DNA of 35,929 nucleotides from Metabacillus fastidiosus NBRC 101226 (GCF_001591625.1 NZ_BCVG01000030.1:1-35929); one strand, 5' to 3'. Shown: positions 17,362-25,895, numbered from the stretch's first letter. Notes: generated by a model not told the origin, from the sequence alone. Numbers and translations are program-made.

Positions 17362-18156
17362 TTACAACTCGTCCATTTCTAAATAACGTTCAATTAATTC
17401 CATTGAAAAACCTTTTCTATATAAAAACTGCTTCATTTTCATTTTATACGTATACTGATCATTATTTTTATAACGCGATTTTGCTTTATCTGCCTGTTTA
17501 ACAAGTGCTTCCCATTCTTCTGCTTCTTCTTTTTCAAACTTTACTTCACTAATAACATTAGAAATAATGTTTGATGAAAAGCCTTTTCTCATTAAATACT
17601 GCTCTACTTTTTGCTTTAATAAGATAGAAGAAAGATTTTTATTTTTATTTACCGCTTTATGAGTATGTTTTAGCGCTTCTTCAAATTGAAATGATTCATC
17701 ATACTCAAGTAATGCCGTTTCCAATATTATCTGGTCGATTCCCTTTGCTTTTAATTCCTGTTTCATAACATTTGGACCTTTTCCATTCGTTTTCCATTGA
17801 GAACGGACATATGCTTTTGCAAACTCCAAATCATCAACATATCGATAATCTTTAAGCCGATAAATCACTTCTGCTATAATAGGCTCAGTAAACTCTTTCA
17901 ACTTTAGATGGTCACTAACCTCTTTAATCGAACGCATCCGGTAACTTAAGAATTCAAGTGCTTTATTAAAAGCTTTCTTTACATCGTCACCGTATTGTAT
18001 TTCAATTATATCCTCCTCATTAAGCTGCTTTCCTTTTTTTAATTCATATTTAATAAACACATCTTGGTCAACACTAAAAGCATATTGATCATCTAAATAA
18101 ATATTAAAACGCTCAGTGGAATGCTTTTGTGTTGTTATCTTTGTAATAATTTTCAA
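17362..18156 (-). CDS. recX: Recombination regulator RecX
   Basis: A 264-residue RecX protein, which modulates RecA filaments and limits recombination. It shows the three-helix repeats of the family: SVDQDVFIKYELKKGKQL at the N-terminus, FLSYRMRSIKEVSDHLK near residue 70, and two later copies ending KQFLYRKGFSMELIERYL. The length is typical of Bacillus RecX (yfhG). The start is TTG with a strong GGAGGTG site; no ATG is available in frame nearby. It is upstream of yfhH and divergent from yfhF. Confidence 0.92.
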   Translation of the reverse strand: MKIITKITTQKHSTERFNIYLDDQYAFSVDQDVFIKYELKKGKQLNEEDIIEIQYGDDVKKAFNKALEFLSYRMRSIKEVSDHLKLKEFTEPIIAEVIYRLKDYRYVDDLEFAKAYVRSQWKTNGKGPNVMKQELKAKGIDQIILETALLEYDESFQFEEALKHTHKAVNKNKNLSSILLKQKVEQYLMRKGFSSNIISNVISEVKFEKEEAEEWEALVKQADKAKSRYKNNDQYTYKMKMKQFLYRKGFSMELIERYLEMDEL

Positions 18157-18291
18157 TTTGTTTCACCTCCATCATATAGGGAAAATTCCATCTTTAAGGA
18201 CTTTGACATGTCTCTTAATGCTGCTCTTTATTTACAATAAAAGAGGACTTTTATTACATTTAGTGTATAAAATGGTATAAGGAGTGATGAA

Positions 18292-19191
18292 ATGAAAATA
18301 TGTATTTCTGGTGGGACAGGATTTATAGGGAAGCAGCTGACAGATTATTTTCTCCGTCAAGGTCATGATATTTATATTTTAACACGAAATAATAAGCATT
18401 CTAATGAAAAGCATTTACACTATATAAAGTGGTTAGAAAATGATACAAATCCGAGTGAACAGCTTGAGAACACAGATGTATTTATAAATCTTGCAGGAAA
18501 ATCCATAAATAGTCGGTGGACAACGCAGGCAAAAAAGGAAATTGTTGAAAGCAGAGTGAATGCAACAAGAACCATTTATTCTATTATTGAAAGATTGAAA
18601 ACAAAACCTGTACTAGTTATTAACGCAAGCGCTGTCGGTATATATGGAACATCAACAACCGAAACATTCACAGAGAATTCCACTGTACAAGCTTCTGACT
18701 TTTTAGCAGACACAGTTAATCATTGGGAGAAAGAAGCGAAAAAAATAGCCGAGCTAAATATTCGAACAGTTTTTTGCCGATTCGGAATTGTTTTAGGAGA
18801 AGAAGGTGCTCTGCCAAAGATGGTATTGCCTTATAAATTTTTTGTCGGGGGAACAATTGGTAGCGGAAAGCAGCCGGTCTCATGGATTCATATACATGAC
18901 CTCATTATGCTGATTGATTTTATTATAAAAACTCAAGAAATACATGGTCCAATTAACGCTGTTTCACCATACCCAGTAACAATGAAGGAGTTCGGAAAAA
19001 CAATTGCTAAAACAATGAATCGTCCCCACTTCATACCTGTTCCCTCATTTATTTTAAAAACTCTGCTCGGCTCAATGAGCATGCTTTTACTGGAGGGACA
19101 AAGAGTTTTACCGGAGAAGGTGCTTAATCATGGTTTTCAATTCACATACCCAACTGCTGATAAAGCCCTTCAAAACTTATTAAAATCTTAG
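18292..19191 (+). CDS. yfhF: YfhF, NAD(P)-dependent epimerase (TIGR01777 type)
   Basis: A 299-residue Rossmann-fold protein of the extended SDR class (SulA-like epimerase subfamily). The cofactor loop is GGTGFIG (residues 7-13); SAVGIYG carries the family's catalytic tyrosine, and WIHIHDL is a conserved substrate-side motif. A C-terminal DUF1731-type domain closes the protein. The reaction and substrate are unknown. AGGAG lies before the ATG. It is divergent from recX as in B. subtilis. Here it is followed by an amidohydrolase gene 13 bases later instead of standing next to yfhE. Confidence 0.88.
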   Translation: MKICISGGTGFIGKQLTDYFLRQGHDIYILTRNNKHSNEKHLHYIKWLENDTNPSEQLENTDVFINLAGKSINSRWTTQAKKEIVESRVNATRTIYSIIERLKTKPVLVINASAVGIYGTSTTETFTENSTVQASDFLADTVNHWEKEAKKIAELNIRTVFCRFGIVLGEEGALPKMVLPYKFFVGGTIGSGKQPVSWIHIHDLIMLIDFIIKTQEIHGPINAVSPYPVTMKEFGKTIAKTMNRPHFIPVPSFILKTLLGSMSMLLLEGQRVLPEKVLNHGFQFTYPTADKALQNLLKS

Positions 19192-19204
19192 AATGGAGCT
19201 ACAA

Positions 19205-20332
19205 ATGGATTGTATATTATTTAAAAACGCAACAATTTATCCGATCACTTCTAATGTCATGTATGAGACAGACTTATTAGTGAAGGATGGCAAAATCAAT
19301 AAAATAGGAAAAAATTTATCATGTCCAGATAATGCGACTATTATTGAATGTGACGAACAATTTTTATTTCCCGGACTTATTGATGTTCATACACATCTTG
19401 GTCTATATGATGAGGGGACAGGCTGGGCAGGAAATGATGCAAATGAAACGATTGAACCACTAACACCGCATATTCGCGCCTTGGATGGTGTCTATCCGCT
19501 TGACCCTGCCTTTAAAGACGCTATTGCTTATGGGATAACGACAGCACATATTATGCCTGGCAGTGCAAATGTAATCGGTGGAATGACATCTGTTATTAAA
19601 ACATATGGTACTGATATTTCAAAAATGATTATTCAAGAGCATGCCGGCTTAAAAATTGCATTAGGCGAAAATCCAAAAAGAATCCATAGTCATGGAAATA
19701 AAGAATCAATTACAAGAATGGGTATTATGGGGATGTTAAGGGAAGCATTCCATAAAGCAAAATATAATAATGAGCCTGATGATTTCCGATCATTGCCAAT
19801 TAGAATGGCCCTCAAGCGGGAAATTCCCGTTCGTATTCATGCACATCGCGCCGATGATATTATGTCGGCTATCCGTTTTGCAGAAGAATTCGAGCTTGAT
19901 TATCGAATCGAGCATTGTACAGAGGGACATTTGATTGCAAATGAACTAGCAAATAAAAATATAAAAGTCTGTGTTGGTCCAACTTTAACAAGAAAATCCA
20001 AAGTCGAATTAAAGAACAAAAGCTGGGCTACTTACCAGGCACTTTCAGAGAAAAATGTAGAAGTTTCTATAACGACTGACCATCCTTATACACCGATTCA
20101 ATATTTAAATATTGTCGCCTCTATAGCTGTAAGAGAAGGTTTTGATGAACAAAAAGCATTAGAAGGAATTACAATTAATGCAGCTCGAAACTTAAGAATA
20201 GAGAATCGTATCGGCAGTATAGAAATTGGCAAAGATGCTGATCTCGTTTTATGGTCCCACCATCTCTTTCATTACCTGGCAAAGCCTGTTTTAACAATGA
20301 TTGACGGTACAATAATTTACCAAAAGGCGTAA
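19205..20332 (+). CDS. Amidohydrolase (imidazolonepropionase-like)
   Basis: A 375-residue metal-dependent amidohydrolase with a composite N- and C-terminal beta domain around a TIM barrel. Metal ligands seen are H62 and H64 (DVHTHLG), histidines in RIHAHRADD and RIEHCTEGH, and the aspartate in TTDHPYTP. The C-terminal IGSIEIGKDADLVLW motif is typical of the family. It belongs to the COG1228 group; imidazolonepropionase, prolidase-like and other roles are possible, and no histidine-degradation genes are nearby. The ATG at 19205 has GGAG seven bases upstream, inside a frame that could start at 19193. It probably shares the yfhF transcript. Confidence 0.8.
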   Translation: MDCILFKNATIYPITSNVMYETDLLVKDGKINKIGKNLSCPDNATIIECDEQFLFPGLIDVHTHLGLYDEGTGWAGNDANETIEPLTPHIRALDGVYPLDPAFKDAIAYGITTAHIMPGSANVIGGMTSVIKTYGTDISKMIIQEHAGLKIALGENPKRIHSHGNKESITRMGIMGMLREAFHKAKYNNEPDDFRSLPIRMALKREIPVRIHAHRADDIMSAIRFAEEFELDYRIEHCTEGHLIANELANKNIKVCVGPTLTRKSKVELKNKSWATYQALSEKNVEVSITTDHPYTPIQYLNIVASIAVREGFDEQKALEGITINAARNLRIENRIGSIEIGKDADLVLWSHHLFHYLAKPVLTMIDGTIIYQKA

Positions 20333-20363
20333 ACATCCTGCTATATTTGGGGTTAAAAACAGC

Positions 20364-20386
20364 TCGAAAAAAAAATTTTTTTTCGA
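20364..20386. terminator. AT palindrome downstream of the amidohydrolase
   Basis: TCG, nine A, eight T, CGA: a near-perfect palindrome that, read as RNA, forms an A-U stem with an internal U-run. It lies 31 bases past the stop and may terminate the yfhF-amidohydrolase transcript, though the stem is weak. Confidence 0.4.
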
Positions 20387-20472
20387 CAAAAAAAACAGTA
20401 TCTTTTTTGAAAAAATTCGCGTATTATACTGATGGGTAAGATATTAATTGACAATGACAATTTAATCTTGGA

Positions 20473-20536
20473 TTGGGAAGGCAAATGGTGCGCCACCAGC
20501 TTCACTGGTTCTAGTGGGTTCGATTCCCACCCCGAA
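20473..20536 (+). ncRNA. tRNA-like cloverleaf element (pseudo-tRNA)
   Basis: Acceptor-like stem TTGGG with CCC-G-AA (one bulge), two linker bases, D-arm GGC/GCC with a 9-nt loop containing the conserved GG, anticodon-like arm ACCA/TGGT with loop GCTTCAC, a 4-nt variable region, and a canonical T-arm GTGGG-TTCGATT-CCCAC (20514-20530). It is too short for a working tRNA: the acceptor has 5 rather than 7 bp, and position 33 is C rather than U. TTC would be the anticodon (Glu) if read. A pseudo-tRNA with a regulatory role is known in Bacillus cereus; homology to it was not tested. Confidence 0.55.
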
Positions 20537-20582
20537 ATTTTTCATATTATTTTTCATATAAAAAATTTCGAGGGTGGTTTTT
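20527..20582 (+). terminator. Attenuator terminator ahead of the GNAT gene
   Basis: A 6-bp CCACCC/GGGTGG stem, one bulged A, and a further 10-bp stem (20533-20542 with 20561-20570) enclose an AT-rich 18-nt loop and are followed directly by TTTTT. The terminator stands 48 bases upstream of the gene, not downstream of one, as in attenuators. Confidence 0.75.
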
Positions 20583-20630
20583 CTGTGTCCTTATACACGT
20601 GACGATTGCCCTCATATTGGAGGGATCAAG

Positions 20631-21188
20631 ATGCTTAAAAAACGTGAGGTACAAGACAGCCACGCACTTTATGAACTAATGGTACATCCAGAAGTCTTTC
20701 CTTTTGTGCGTCATCAGGCTAACTCATTTGAGGAGTATTTATTTTTAACAAAACAAACAATTGAAGCAGAAGAACGTGGTGAACTAATCTCACGTACCAT
20801 CTTGGATGAATGGGGCGCTCCAATCGGAACAATCAGTTTATTTGATATTCAAGATAATGCTGGTTTTCTTGGAACTTGGATTGGCAAACCGTATCATGGC
20901 AAGGGCTATAATAAAATAGCAAAAGATCATTTTTTTAATGAGCTGTTTTTCGAGCTAAATATTGAAACAATTTTCCTTAAAATTAGACAAGGTAATATCC
21001 GTTCAATGAAAGCTGCTGAAAAGCTTCCTTACACAATGAATGCTAATGAAACGAGAAAAAGTCTGTTAGAGCAGTTTAACACTGCTGAGAAGCAATTTAA
21101 TTTATTTGAAATTTCTAAAGACCTTTATCATTTATACACAATGCGTTCTGCGGAAGAAACAGCTGAGCAGCATTTAAAAGAAGCTTAA
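20631..21188 (+). CDS. GNAT family N-acetyltransferase (RimJ/RimL-like)
   Basis: A 185-residue acetyltransferase. The acetyl-CoA pyrophosphate loop is PYHGKGY (residues 87-93), with the flanking strand FLGTWIGK; IRQGNIRSMKAAEKL is the family's motif B. The C-terminus has about 45 additional residues ending in a charged helix. RimJ/RimL relatives acetylate protein N-termini, amino-acid conjugates or aminoacylated compounds; the substrate here is unknown. The ATG at 20631 has GGAGGG six bases upstream, although that ribosome site can pair with CCCTC at 20609-20613. Expression is probably governed by the tRNA-like attenuator leader. An upstream GTG at 20574 lacks a ribosome site and lies in the terminator. 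Confidence 0.8.
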   Translation: MLKKREVQDSHALYELMVHPEVFPFVRHQANSFEEYLFLTKQTIEAEERGELISRTILDEWGAPIGTISLFDIQDNAGFLGTWIGKPYHGKGYNKIAKDHFFNELFFELNIETIFLKIRQGNIRSMKAAEKLPYTMNANETRKSLLEQFNTAEKQFNLFEISKDLYHLYTMRSAEETAEQHLKEA

Positions 21189-21298
21189 TATATTAAAAAA
21201 CTCTTATAAAACTCAGCTATAGCTGAAATAGTAAAAATTTACTAAAACATAATGATAGTTGAAATCACAGACGATTTTAATAGATATATAAATAATAT

Positions 21299-21330
21299 AA
21301 AGAAGCTAATATATTTTCGTTAGCTTCTTT
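21299..21330. terminator. Terminator between the GNAT gene and the accessory operon
   Basis: An 11-bp perfect stem (21299-21309 with 21320-21330) with T-rich tails on both strands, between convergent genes. On the minus strand it ends the seven-gene operon. Confidence 0.75.
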
Positions 21331-21372
21331 TACTATCCAAACAGAATGTTTCAATGCACCCGTTTTACGATC

Positions 21373-22215
21373 CTATAAACTACTTTCACCACATTCAGTT
21401 AGATTGTTTTCATAACTTGTCCAGTCACCCCAACTACCTACATATAGCTTTACATTTTCATAGCCTGCTTCAGTTAGCGCTAGAATATTTGGACACGCTG
21501 TAACACCAGCACCACAATAAACAATAATTTCCTTTTCTTTAGGGATAGCTTGGAATGTTTTTAGTTGCTGTTCACCTTCTTGAAAAACACCTTCTTTTGA
21601 TAGTACCACTTCCCAAAAATAATTAAGCGCTCCTGGAATATGTCCTATTTTAGGATATTTCGTATTTTCTTCTCCTGTATACACTTTCTTTTTGCGAGCA
21701 TCAATTAGAACTCTTCCTTTATCATGTAAATGTGCTCGAACGTTTTCCATTGAAACTGTTAAAAGCTCATTAGGTATTGCAATGTATTTTTTCACATCCG
21801 GACTAGGTATTTCATTTGTAATAGGGTACCCAGCTTCCTTCCAATGAGACAACGGACGATTTAGCATTTGAACATGCTTATGTCCAAAATATTTTAGTAA
21901 CCACCAGCACCGTGCTGCAACATTCCCTGCTTCATTATCATAGACGATGACATGTGTGTCATTGTCTATCCCTGCTTCACCAAGTTTACGTGCGAATTCT
22001 TCCTTAGAGGGAATAGGATGACGCCCACCATGTGTTAATATAGGACCTGATAAATCTTTATCTAAATGAAAATAAACAGCTGATGGAATATGCTCCTGTA
22101 AATAACCTTCGTAGCCTAACTCTGGTCTACCAAAGACAAAACGTGTATCAATAAACACAGTCTTTCCAAGCATTAACTTTTGAAAAGCCTCTTGTAATGT
22201 AATTAAATTAGACAT
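21373..22215 (-). CDS. Tandem-rhodanese sulfurtransferase (SseA-like)
   Basis: A 280-residue protein with two rhodanese domains: an inactive N-terminal one (residues 1-135) and a catalytic C-terminal one. The persulfide-forming cysteine is C234 in the loop CGAGVTA (234-240). This loop resembles 3-mercaptopyruvate and thiosulfate sulfurtransferases; the exact donor cannot be told. It is the last gene of the minus-strand operon, 23 bases after the MerR gene. The ATG at 22215 has GAGAGGAG upstream; the frame runs back to 22308 into the MerR gene. A sulfur carrier would fit thiazole or cofactor metabolism, but that link is inference. Confidence 0.85.
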   Translation of the reverse strand: MSNLITLQEAFQKLMLGKTVFIDTRFVFGRPELGYEGYLQEHIPSAVYFHLDKDLSGPILTHGGRHPIPSKEEFARKLGEAGIDNDTHVIVYDNEAGNVAARCWWLLKYFGHKHVQMLNRPLSHWKEAGYPITNEIPSPDVKKYIAIPNELLTVSMENVRAHLHDKGRVLIDARKKKVYTGEENTKYPKIGHIPGALNYFWEVVLSKEGVFQEGEQQLKTFQAIPKEKEIIVYCGAGVTACPNILALTEAGYENVKLYVGSWGDWTSYENNLTECGESSL

Positions 22216-22238
22216 TATTTTTCTCCTCTCAATTAGTG

Positions 22239-23078
22239 CTATGCTATTTTTTCTTGTATTGGAAAAATTAACTCTGTAATAAATTCTTCTGAATTTGCAG
22301 AACACCAACGATCGATAATATAACGCTCATAAGTTATTCCTTGTAACTGGATATTATTTTTCTTTACCCACTGCAGTACAGCTTTATATGTTATAGGAAT
22401 TTGACTATAATCACCTTTATGGATTGCATTTACTACACGAATATTGCCAATTTGAATCATTTCTTCATATTCACCTAAAATTTCGGAATAACAATTGATA
22501 GTACTATAACAACTTTTTATCCTCTCTTCGTAATGTTGAAATTTTAATATAAAAGGACCATATGTAAAAATATCATTTTCACTACAAAATTCTACAAATG
22601 AATTACTAAATATCGATTCAATATGCTCTATTTCTTCATGGACTTTATACTGATAATGGATTGTACGATAAAGCGGCATCACGGAAGTATAAATCTTAAC
22701 TCCACCAAAAAGTTCTGTTTCCTTTGAAAGCATTTCACCTTGTTTTAACAACTGAAACCATTGTGTCATTGCAAAATGTTTCTTATTAAGTTCTTGTATT
22801 TGTTTTTCTACAATTGCTAGCTCTTTTGTGAAATACGATTCAAGCGTATTTACATCAAGTGAACAAATGAGGTTCTTTATATCTTTTAATTGAAAACCAA
22901 GCTGCTTGTAATATTTTATGACAGGAATTTTTAATATATCGTTTTGTGAATAATATCTGTATTTTGTTTCTAACGAAACTTTTTCCGGCTTTAGCAAGTC
23001 CATTTCATCGTAATACCTTAACGTCTTTGTCGGTATTTTACAAAGCTTCGAAACTTGACCAATTGTATAATATTCCAT
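22239..23078 (-). CDS. MerR family regulator with GyrI-like effector domain
   Basis: A 279-residue transcription factor. The N-terminal MerR winged helix (residues 1-70) reads YTIGQVSKLCKIPTKTLRYYDEMDLLKPEK; a dimerisation helix follows at about 80-115, and a C-terminal domain of about 160 residues resembles BmrR/GyrI effector-binding domains. There are no cysteine clusters for metal sensing, so a small organic effector is expected. It probably controls the MerR-type promoter at 27902-27932, which drives the operon it belongs to, giving positive feedback; this pairing is inferred. It starts 25 bases after the ATPase gene. Confidence 0.85.
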   Translation of the reverse strand: MEYYTIGQVSKLCKIPTKTLRYYDEMDLLKPEKVSLETKYRYYSQNDILKIPVIKYYKQLGFQLKDIKNLICSLDVNTLESYFTKELAIVEKQIQELNKKHFAMTQWFQLLKQGEMLSKETELFGGVKIYTSVMPLYRTIHYQYKVHEEIEHIESIFSNSFVEFCSENDIFTYGPFILKFQHYEERIKSCYSTINCYSEILGEYEEMIQIGNIRVVNAIHKGDYSQIPITYKAVLQWVKKNNIQLQGITYERYIIDRWCSANSEEFITELIFPIQEKIA

Positions 23079-23103
23079 TTAAATATCATCCCTTATCTTC
23101 ACC

Positions 23104-23835
23104 TTATAACAACTTTAAAATCTCATTTTTTGTTTCTAATAGTTCATTTGATACTAAACGCATTGTTTTTTCTTCCTTATGAAAATCTAATGATATTACA
23201 CTTTTAATAATACCTGGCTTTGCACCAAGCACATAAATACGGTCAGATAGAAATATTGCTTCTTCTATATCATGTGTAATAAACAAAATGGTAATATTTA
23301 GTTTTTCTTTGATTTCAAGCAACCACTTTTGCATTTTGCTTTTCGTAATTGAATCAAGTGCTCCAAATGGCTCATCCAATAACATCGTATCCTGAGATGT
23401 TAAAAATGTACGTAAAAAACTTGCTCTTTGCCTCATACCTCCTGATAACTGATTCGGGTACTTATTTTCATAGCCACGTAGCCCTGTCATATCTAAATAT
23501 TGCTTTACGATTTGTCTAGCTTCCTTCGTACTGACACCTTTTATTTGCAGAGGTAAGCAAATATTATCCATCACTGTCTTCCACGGTAATAATAAATCTT
23601 TTTGCTGCATGTAACCAATGTTAGTTGAAATTTTCTGGTCACCACTGTCTGCATCTGTTAAACCTGTAATAATATTAAAAAGTGTACTTTTACCTGAGCC
23701 ACTTGGTCCAATAATTGATACGAACTCTCCATACTCAACAAATAATGAAATATCTTGTAAAATACGCATATCATTGTAGCTTTTATTAATATTGTTTAAT
23801 GAAATTATTTCTGCCTTCTTAACTTTAGTAGTCAT
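23104..23835 (-). CDS. ABC transporter ATP-binding protein (ThiZ/SsuB-like)
   Basis: A 243-residue importer ATPase. Walker A is GPSGSGKST (residues 43-51), the signature LSGGMRQR (130-137), Walker B MLLDEPF (151-157) and the H-loop ITHD. It is of the nitrate/sulfonate/taurine/thiamine-precursor type that pairs with NMT1-like binding proteins. The start at 23835 is preferred (GGAGGG upstream) over 23859, which would overlap the permease gene. It forms the transporter with the permease and lipoprotein of the same operon. Confidence 0.87.
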   Translation of the reverse strand: MTTKVKKAEIISLNNINKSYNDMRILQDISLFVEYGEFVSIIGPSGSGKSTLFNIITGLTDADSGDQKISTNIGYMQQKDLLLPWKTVMDNICLPLQIKGVSTKEARQIVKQYLDMTGLRGYENKYPNQLSGGMRQRASFLRTFLTSQDTMLLDEPFGALDSITKSKMQKWLLEIKEKLNITILFITHDIEEAIFLSDRIYVLGAKPGIIKSVISLDFHKEEKTMRLVSNELLETKNEILKLL

Positions 23836-23849
23836 TACGATAGCCCTCC

Positions 23850-24602
23850 TTATTTCCAATGTGTAACTTTTTTAGCAATGAAGTCTATGGCATAAATAAA
23901 AGCGATACTGACGATCACAATAACAATAATAGATGCAAACACTTTATCAAGTGCATAAGCATTTTTCACACGTACCATATAAACTCCGATCCCCTTAGTA
24001 CCACCTTGCCATTCTGCAATTACCGCAGCCATCACCATATATGTGGCAGCGATTTTCAAACCTGAAAAGAAATTCAACATTGCTGAAGGTAATTTCACAT
24101 GGAAAAATAACTGCCATTTAGAAGCTTCCATCGTTTTAAATAGATTTATATAGTCTTTATCGACTTTCTCAAATCCGTCCACTAGACTAACTGTAATTGG
24201 AAAAAAACATACTAAAATGATAATAAAAATGTTGGTTATCAACCCGAAACCAAACCAAATGATTAACAAAGGGGTAATTGCAATAATTGGTACAGTTTGT
24301 GAAATAACTAAAACTGGATAAAGTGACTTTTTAATAAATGAAAAACGATCCATTAAAATACTAATAAAAAAGGCGAACAAAATTGCTATTACAAAACCTA
24401 AAATTGATTGTTCTAATGTTACTTTTGTATGTGTCATAAGTAAGCTAAAATCTTCAATAAACGCTTTAACAATATCTATTGGAGATGGCAAAATAAACTT
24501 CGATACATCACCGAACACTATAATAACTTGCCAAAGCAATATTAGTATCATAAACATTAATACTGGGTAAAACGTATTATCAAATTTTTTTAATTTCGTC
24601 AT
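23850..24602 (-). CDS. ABC transporter permease (ThiX/SsuC-like)
   Basis: A 250-residue inner-membrane protein with six predicted helices. The cytoplasmic EAA loop reads MEASKWQLFFHVKLPSAML, the docking site for the ATPase. The start at 24602 follows GGAG and the start codon context fits; the frame continues to 24635 without support. Fourteen bases separate its stop from the ATPase start. It is separated from the upstream kinase gene by 138 bases holding a perfect 12-bp hairpin. Confidence 0.87.
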   Translation of the reverse strand: MTKLKKFDNTFYPVLMFMILILLWQVIIVFGDVSKFILPSPIDIVKAFIEDFSLLMTHTKVTLEQSILGFVIAILFAFFISILMDRFSFIKKSLYPVLVISQTVPIIAITPLLIIWFGFGLITNIFIIILVCFFPITVSLVDGFEKVDKDYINLFKTMEASKWQLFFHVKLPSAMLNFFSGLKIAATYMVMAAVIAEWQGGTKGIGVYMVRVKNAYALDKVFASIIVIVIVSIAFIYAIDFIAKKVTHWK

Positions 24603-24638
24603 TACTCGCCTTCTCCTTCTGTTTCTAATATCCAAAAT

Positions 24639-24667
24639 ATATTAAAGACCAAAAAGGTCTTTAATAT
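24639..24667. other. Hairpin inside the operon between kinase and permease
   Basis: A 12-bp perfect stem (24639-24650 with 24656-24667) with a 5-nt loop. On the minus strand the loop, not the tail, is T-rich, so it is a poor terminator and could stabilise or process the mRNA, setting different levels for binding proteins and membrane parts. Confidence 0.6.
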
Positions 24668-24740
24668 TAATTGATAATTCCTATAAGTTTACTCAATTTT
24701 AAGTTTTACCTATTTCACTGTCAATTGTTTTTTCTAAAAG

Positions 24741-25895
24741 TTAAGCATTTACCCTTTGTTTTAAATAGTTTAATAGCTGCTGTCCAGAAGGCTCTCGAAA
24801 CCATTTAACATGTCCAATTAAAAACGTATTATATGCTAAATCCGCATTTTCCTCTGATTTAATAATTCCGTAGAAATAATCTATTTCCGATAAAGCAAAT
24901 TCTACGTGAACAAGCGGTAATATTTTATATAGCACGTGTGATTCTAATTTTGATAGTGGTCGAACAGATTCATAACCTGCAAGTAAAGCATCTAATGCAC
25001 CATAATGTACTGTACAATCTAGTTTTTTTCCAAGTTCTAACCATTCTATTATATTACGTTCAATAGCAGTTGCTAAATCATATACTGCATATGTCTTATC
25101 ACTTAATCCAAAGTCCAAAATTGTCTTCACCGTAGCTTTTCCATTTACATTAGCCCAAAGTAAATTTGAAGCATGCCAATCATTATGCGTCCAAATTGGT
25201 TTTAATTTTTGTAAATCTACATGAAGCTGTTCATGAAACGCCAATATGTGTTTTTGAATATCGTCTTTCCAGCGTTTATCATCTAAATACTTCACTAAGG
25301 CAGGGCGCGTTTTCAAATACTCTTCTATTTGTTTAATTGGATGAGCGGAATTAAATATTGAAAAGCTTGATATAAGCGGACTTTGTTTACGTTTAGGAGC
25401 TTCAAATGTCTCTGCTGCAATGTGCATTTGTGCCAAAGCTTGGCCTGCCGCATACGCATCCTCTTTACATTTAAACGGCGACCAAGATACAGCATCACGA
25501 TACCAATCATCACCTTCACCCAATAAATGAATTTCATAAGTCCACTCATCTAATGTAAAAGCTGTTTTATCAGATTCCCCTTTAACAACATTACTAACCG
25601 GCAAGCCATTATTTCGTAAATGTTCAATAAATCGATGTTCTTCAAGAATTGCCTCAACATCACGAATAGCAAAATGATGACGTTTCAAAAAATAATATCC
25701 GCTATCGGTTAAAGCAATAGCTGCACTCGAAAATGGACGAGGACTGTGCCAAGTCAATTTTTTTACATTCCTAATTTTTGGATAGTATTCTAAAATTCCC
25801 TCCGCCTCTTCTAAAGTTATTTTTCTCCAGTCAGGTTCGACTAATTCCTTACCCATACCATGAGATTTTAACTCTGCTTTATTATAGTTCCCCAA
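24741..25895 (-). CDS. APH-family kinase (choline/thiamine/homoserine kinase-like)
   Basis: A 384-residue protein-kinase-like small-molecule kinase. The catalytic loop is HNDWHASN (residues 237-244, D239 as base) and the metal motif DFG is at 261-263. An N-terminal lobe includes YYFLKRHHF with the probable ATP-binding lysine. E. coli thiamine kinase ThiK and homoserine kinases of other bacteria belong to this superfamily; the operon context favours a vitamin-precursor substrate, but this is inference. The likely start is TTG at 25895, eight bases after AAGGAGG and overlapping the upstream gene by 14 bases, a sign of translational coupling; an ATG at 25856 is the fallback. Confidence 0.75.
   Translation of the reverse strand: MGNYNKAELKSHGMGKELVEPDWRKITLEEAEGILEYYPKIRNVKKLTWHSPRPFSSAAIALTDSGYYFLKRHHFAIRDVEAILEEHRFIEHLRNNGLPVSNVVKGESDKTAFTLDEWTYEIHLLGEGDDWYRDAVSWSPFKCKEDAYAAGQALAQMHIAAETFEAPKRKQSPLISSFSIFNSAHPIKQIEEYLKTRPALVKYLDDKRWKDDIQKHILAFHEQLHVDLQKLKPIWTHNDWHASNLLWANVNGKATVKTILDFGLSDKTYAVYDLATAIERNIIEWLELGKKLDCTVHYGALDALLAGYESVRPLSKLESHVLYKILPLVHVEFALSEIDYFYGIIKSEENADLAYNTFLIGHVKWFREPSGQQLLNYLKQRVNA

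Larger units (their letters stand above)
20438..20582 (+). promoter_or_regulatory. Leader with tRNA-like cloverleaf and overlapping terminator
   Basis: The leader opens with an imperfect hairpin (20438-20450 with 20458-20469). A cloverleaf-like fold follows at 20473-20536, detailed in its own entry. It overlaps an intrinsic terminator: the 3' arm of the T-stem (20526-20530) shares bases with the 5' arm of the terminator stem (20527-20542 with 20561-20577, one bulged A), which is followed by TTTTT. T-arm and terminator cannot form together, so the layout is that of a transcription attenuator for the acetyltransferase gene at 20631. It lacks the long Stem I of a T-box riboswitch. The ligand or partner is unknown. 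Confidence 0.6.

Noticed and set aside
20473-20536. A functional tRNA-Glu gene
   Set aside because: The acceptor stem is short and bulged, the base at position 33 is C, no CCA or normal 3' end follows, and the T-arm is shared with a terminator.
20438-20582. A T-box riboswitch, because AGGGTGG appears
   Set aside because: AGGGTGG here is the 3' arm of the terminator stem, not an antiterminator core, and the long specifier-containing Stem I is missing.
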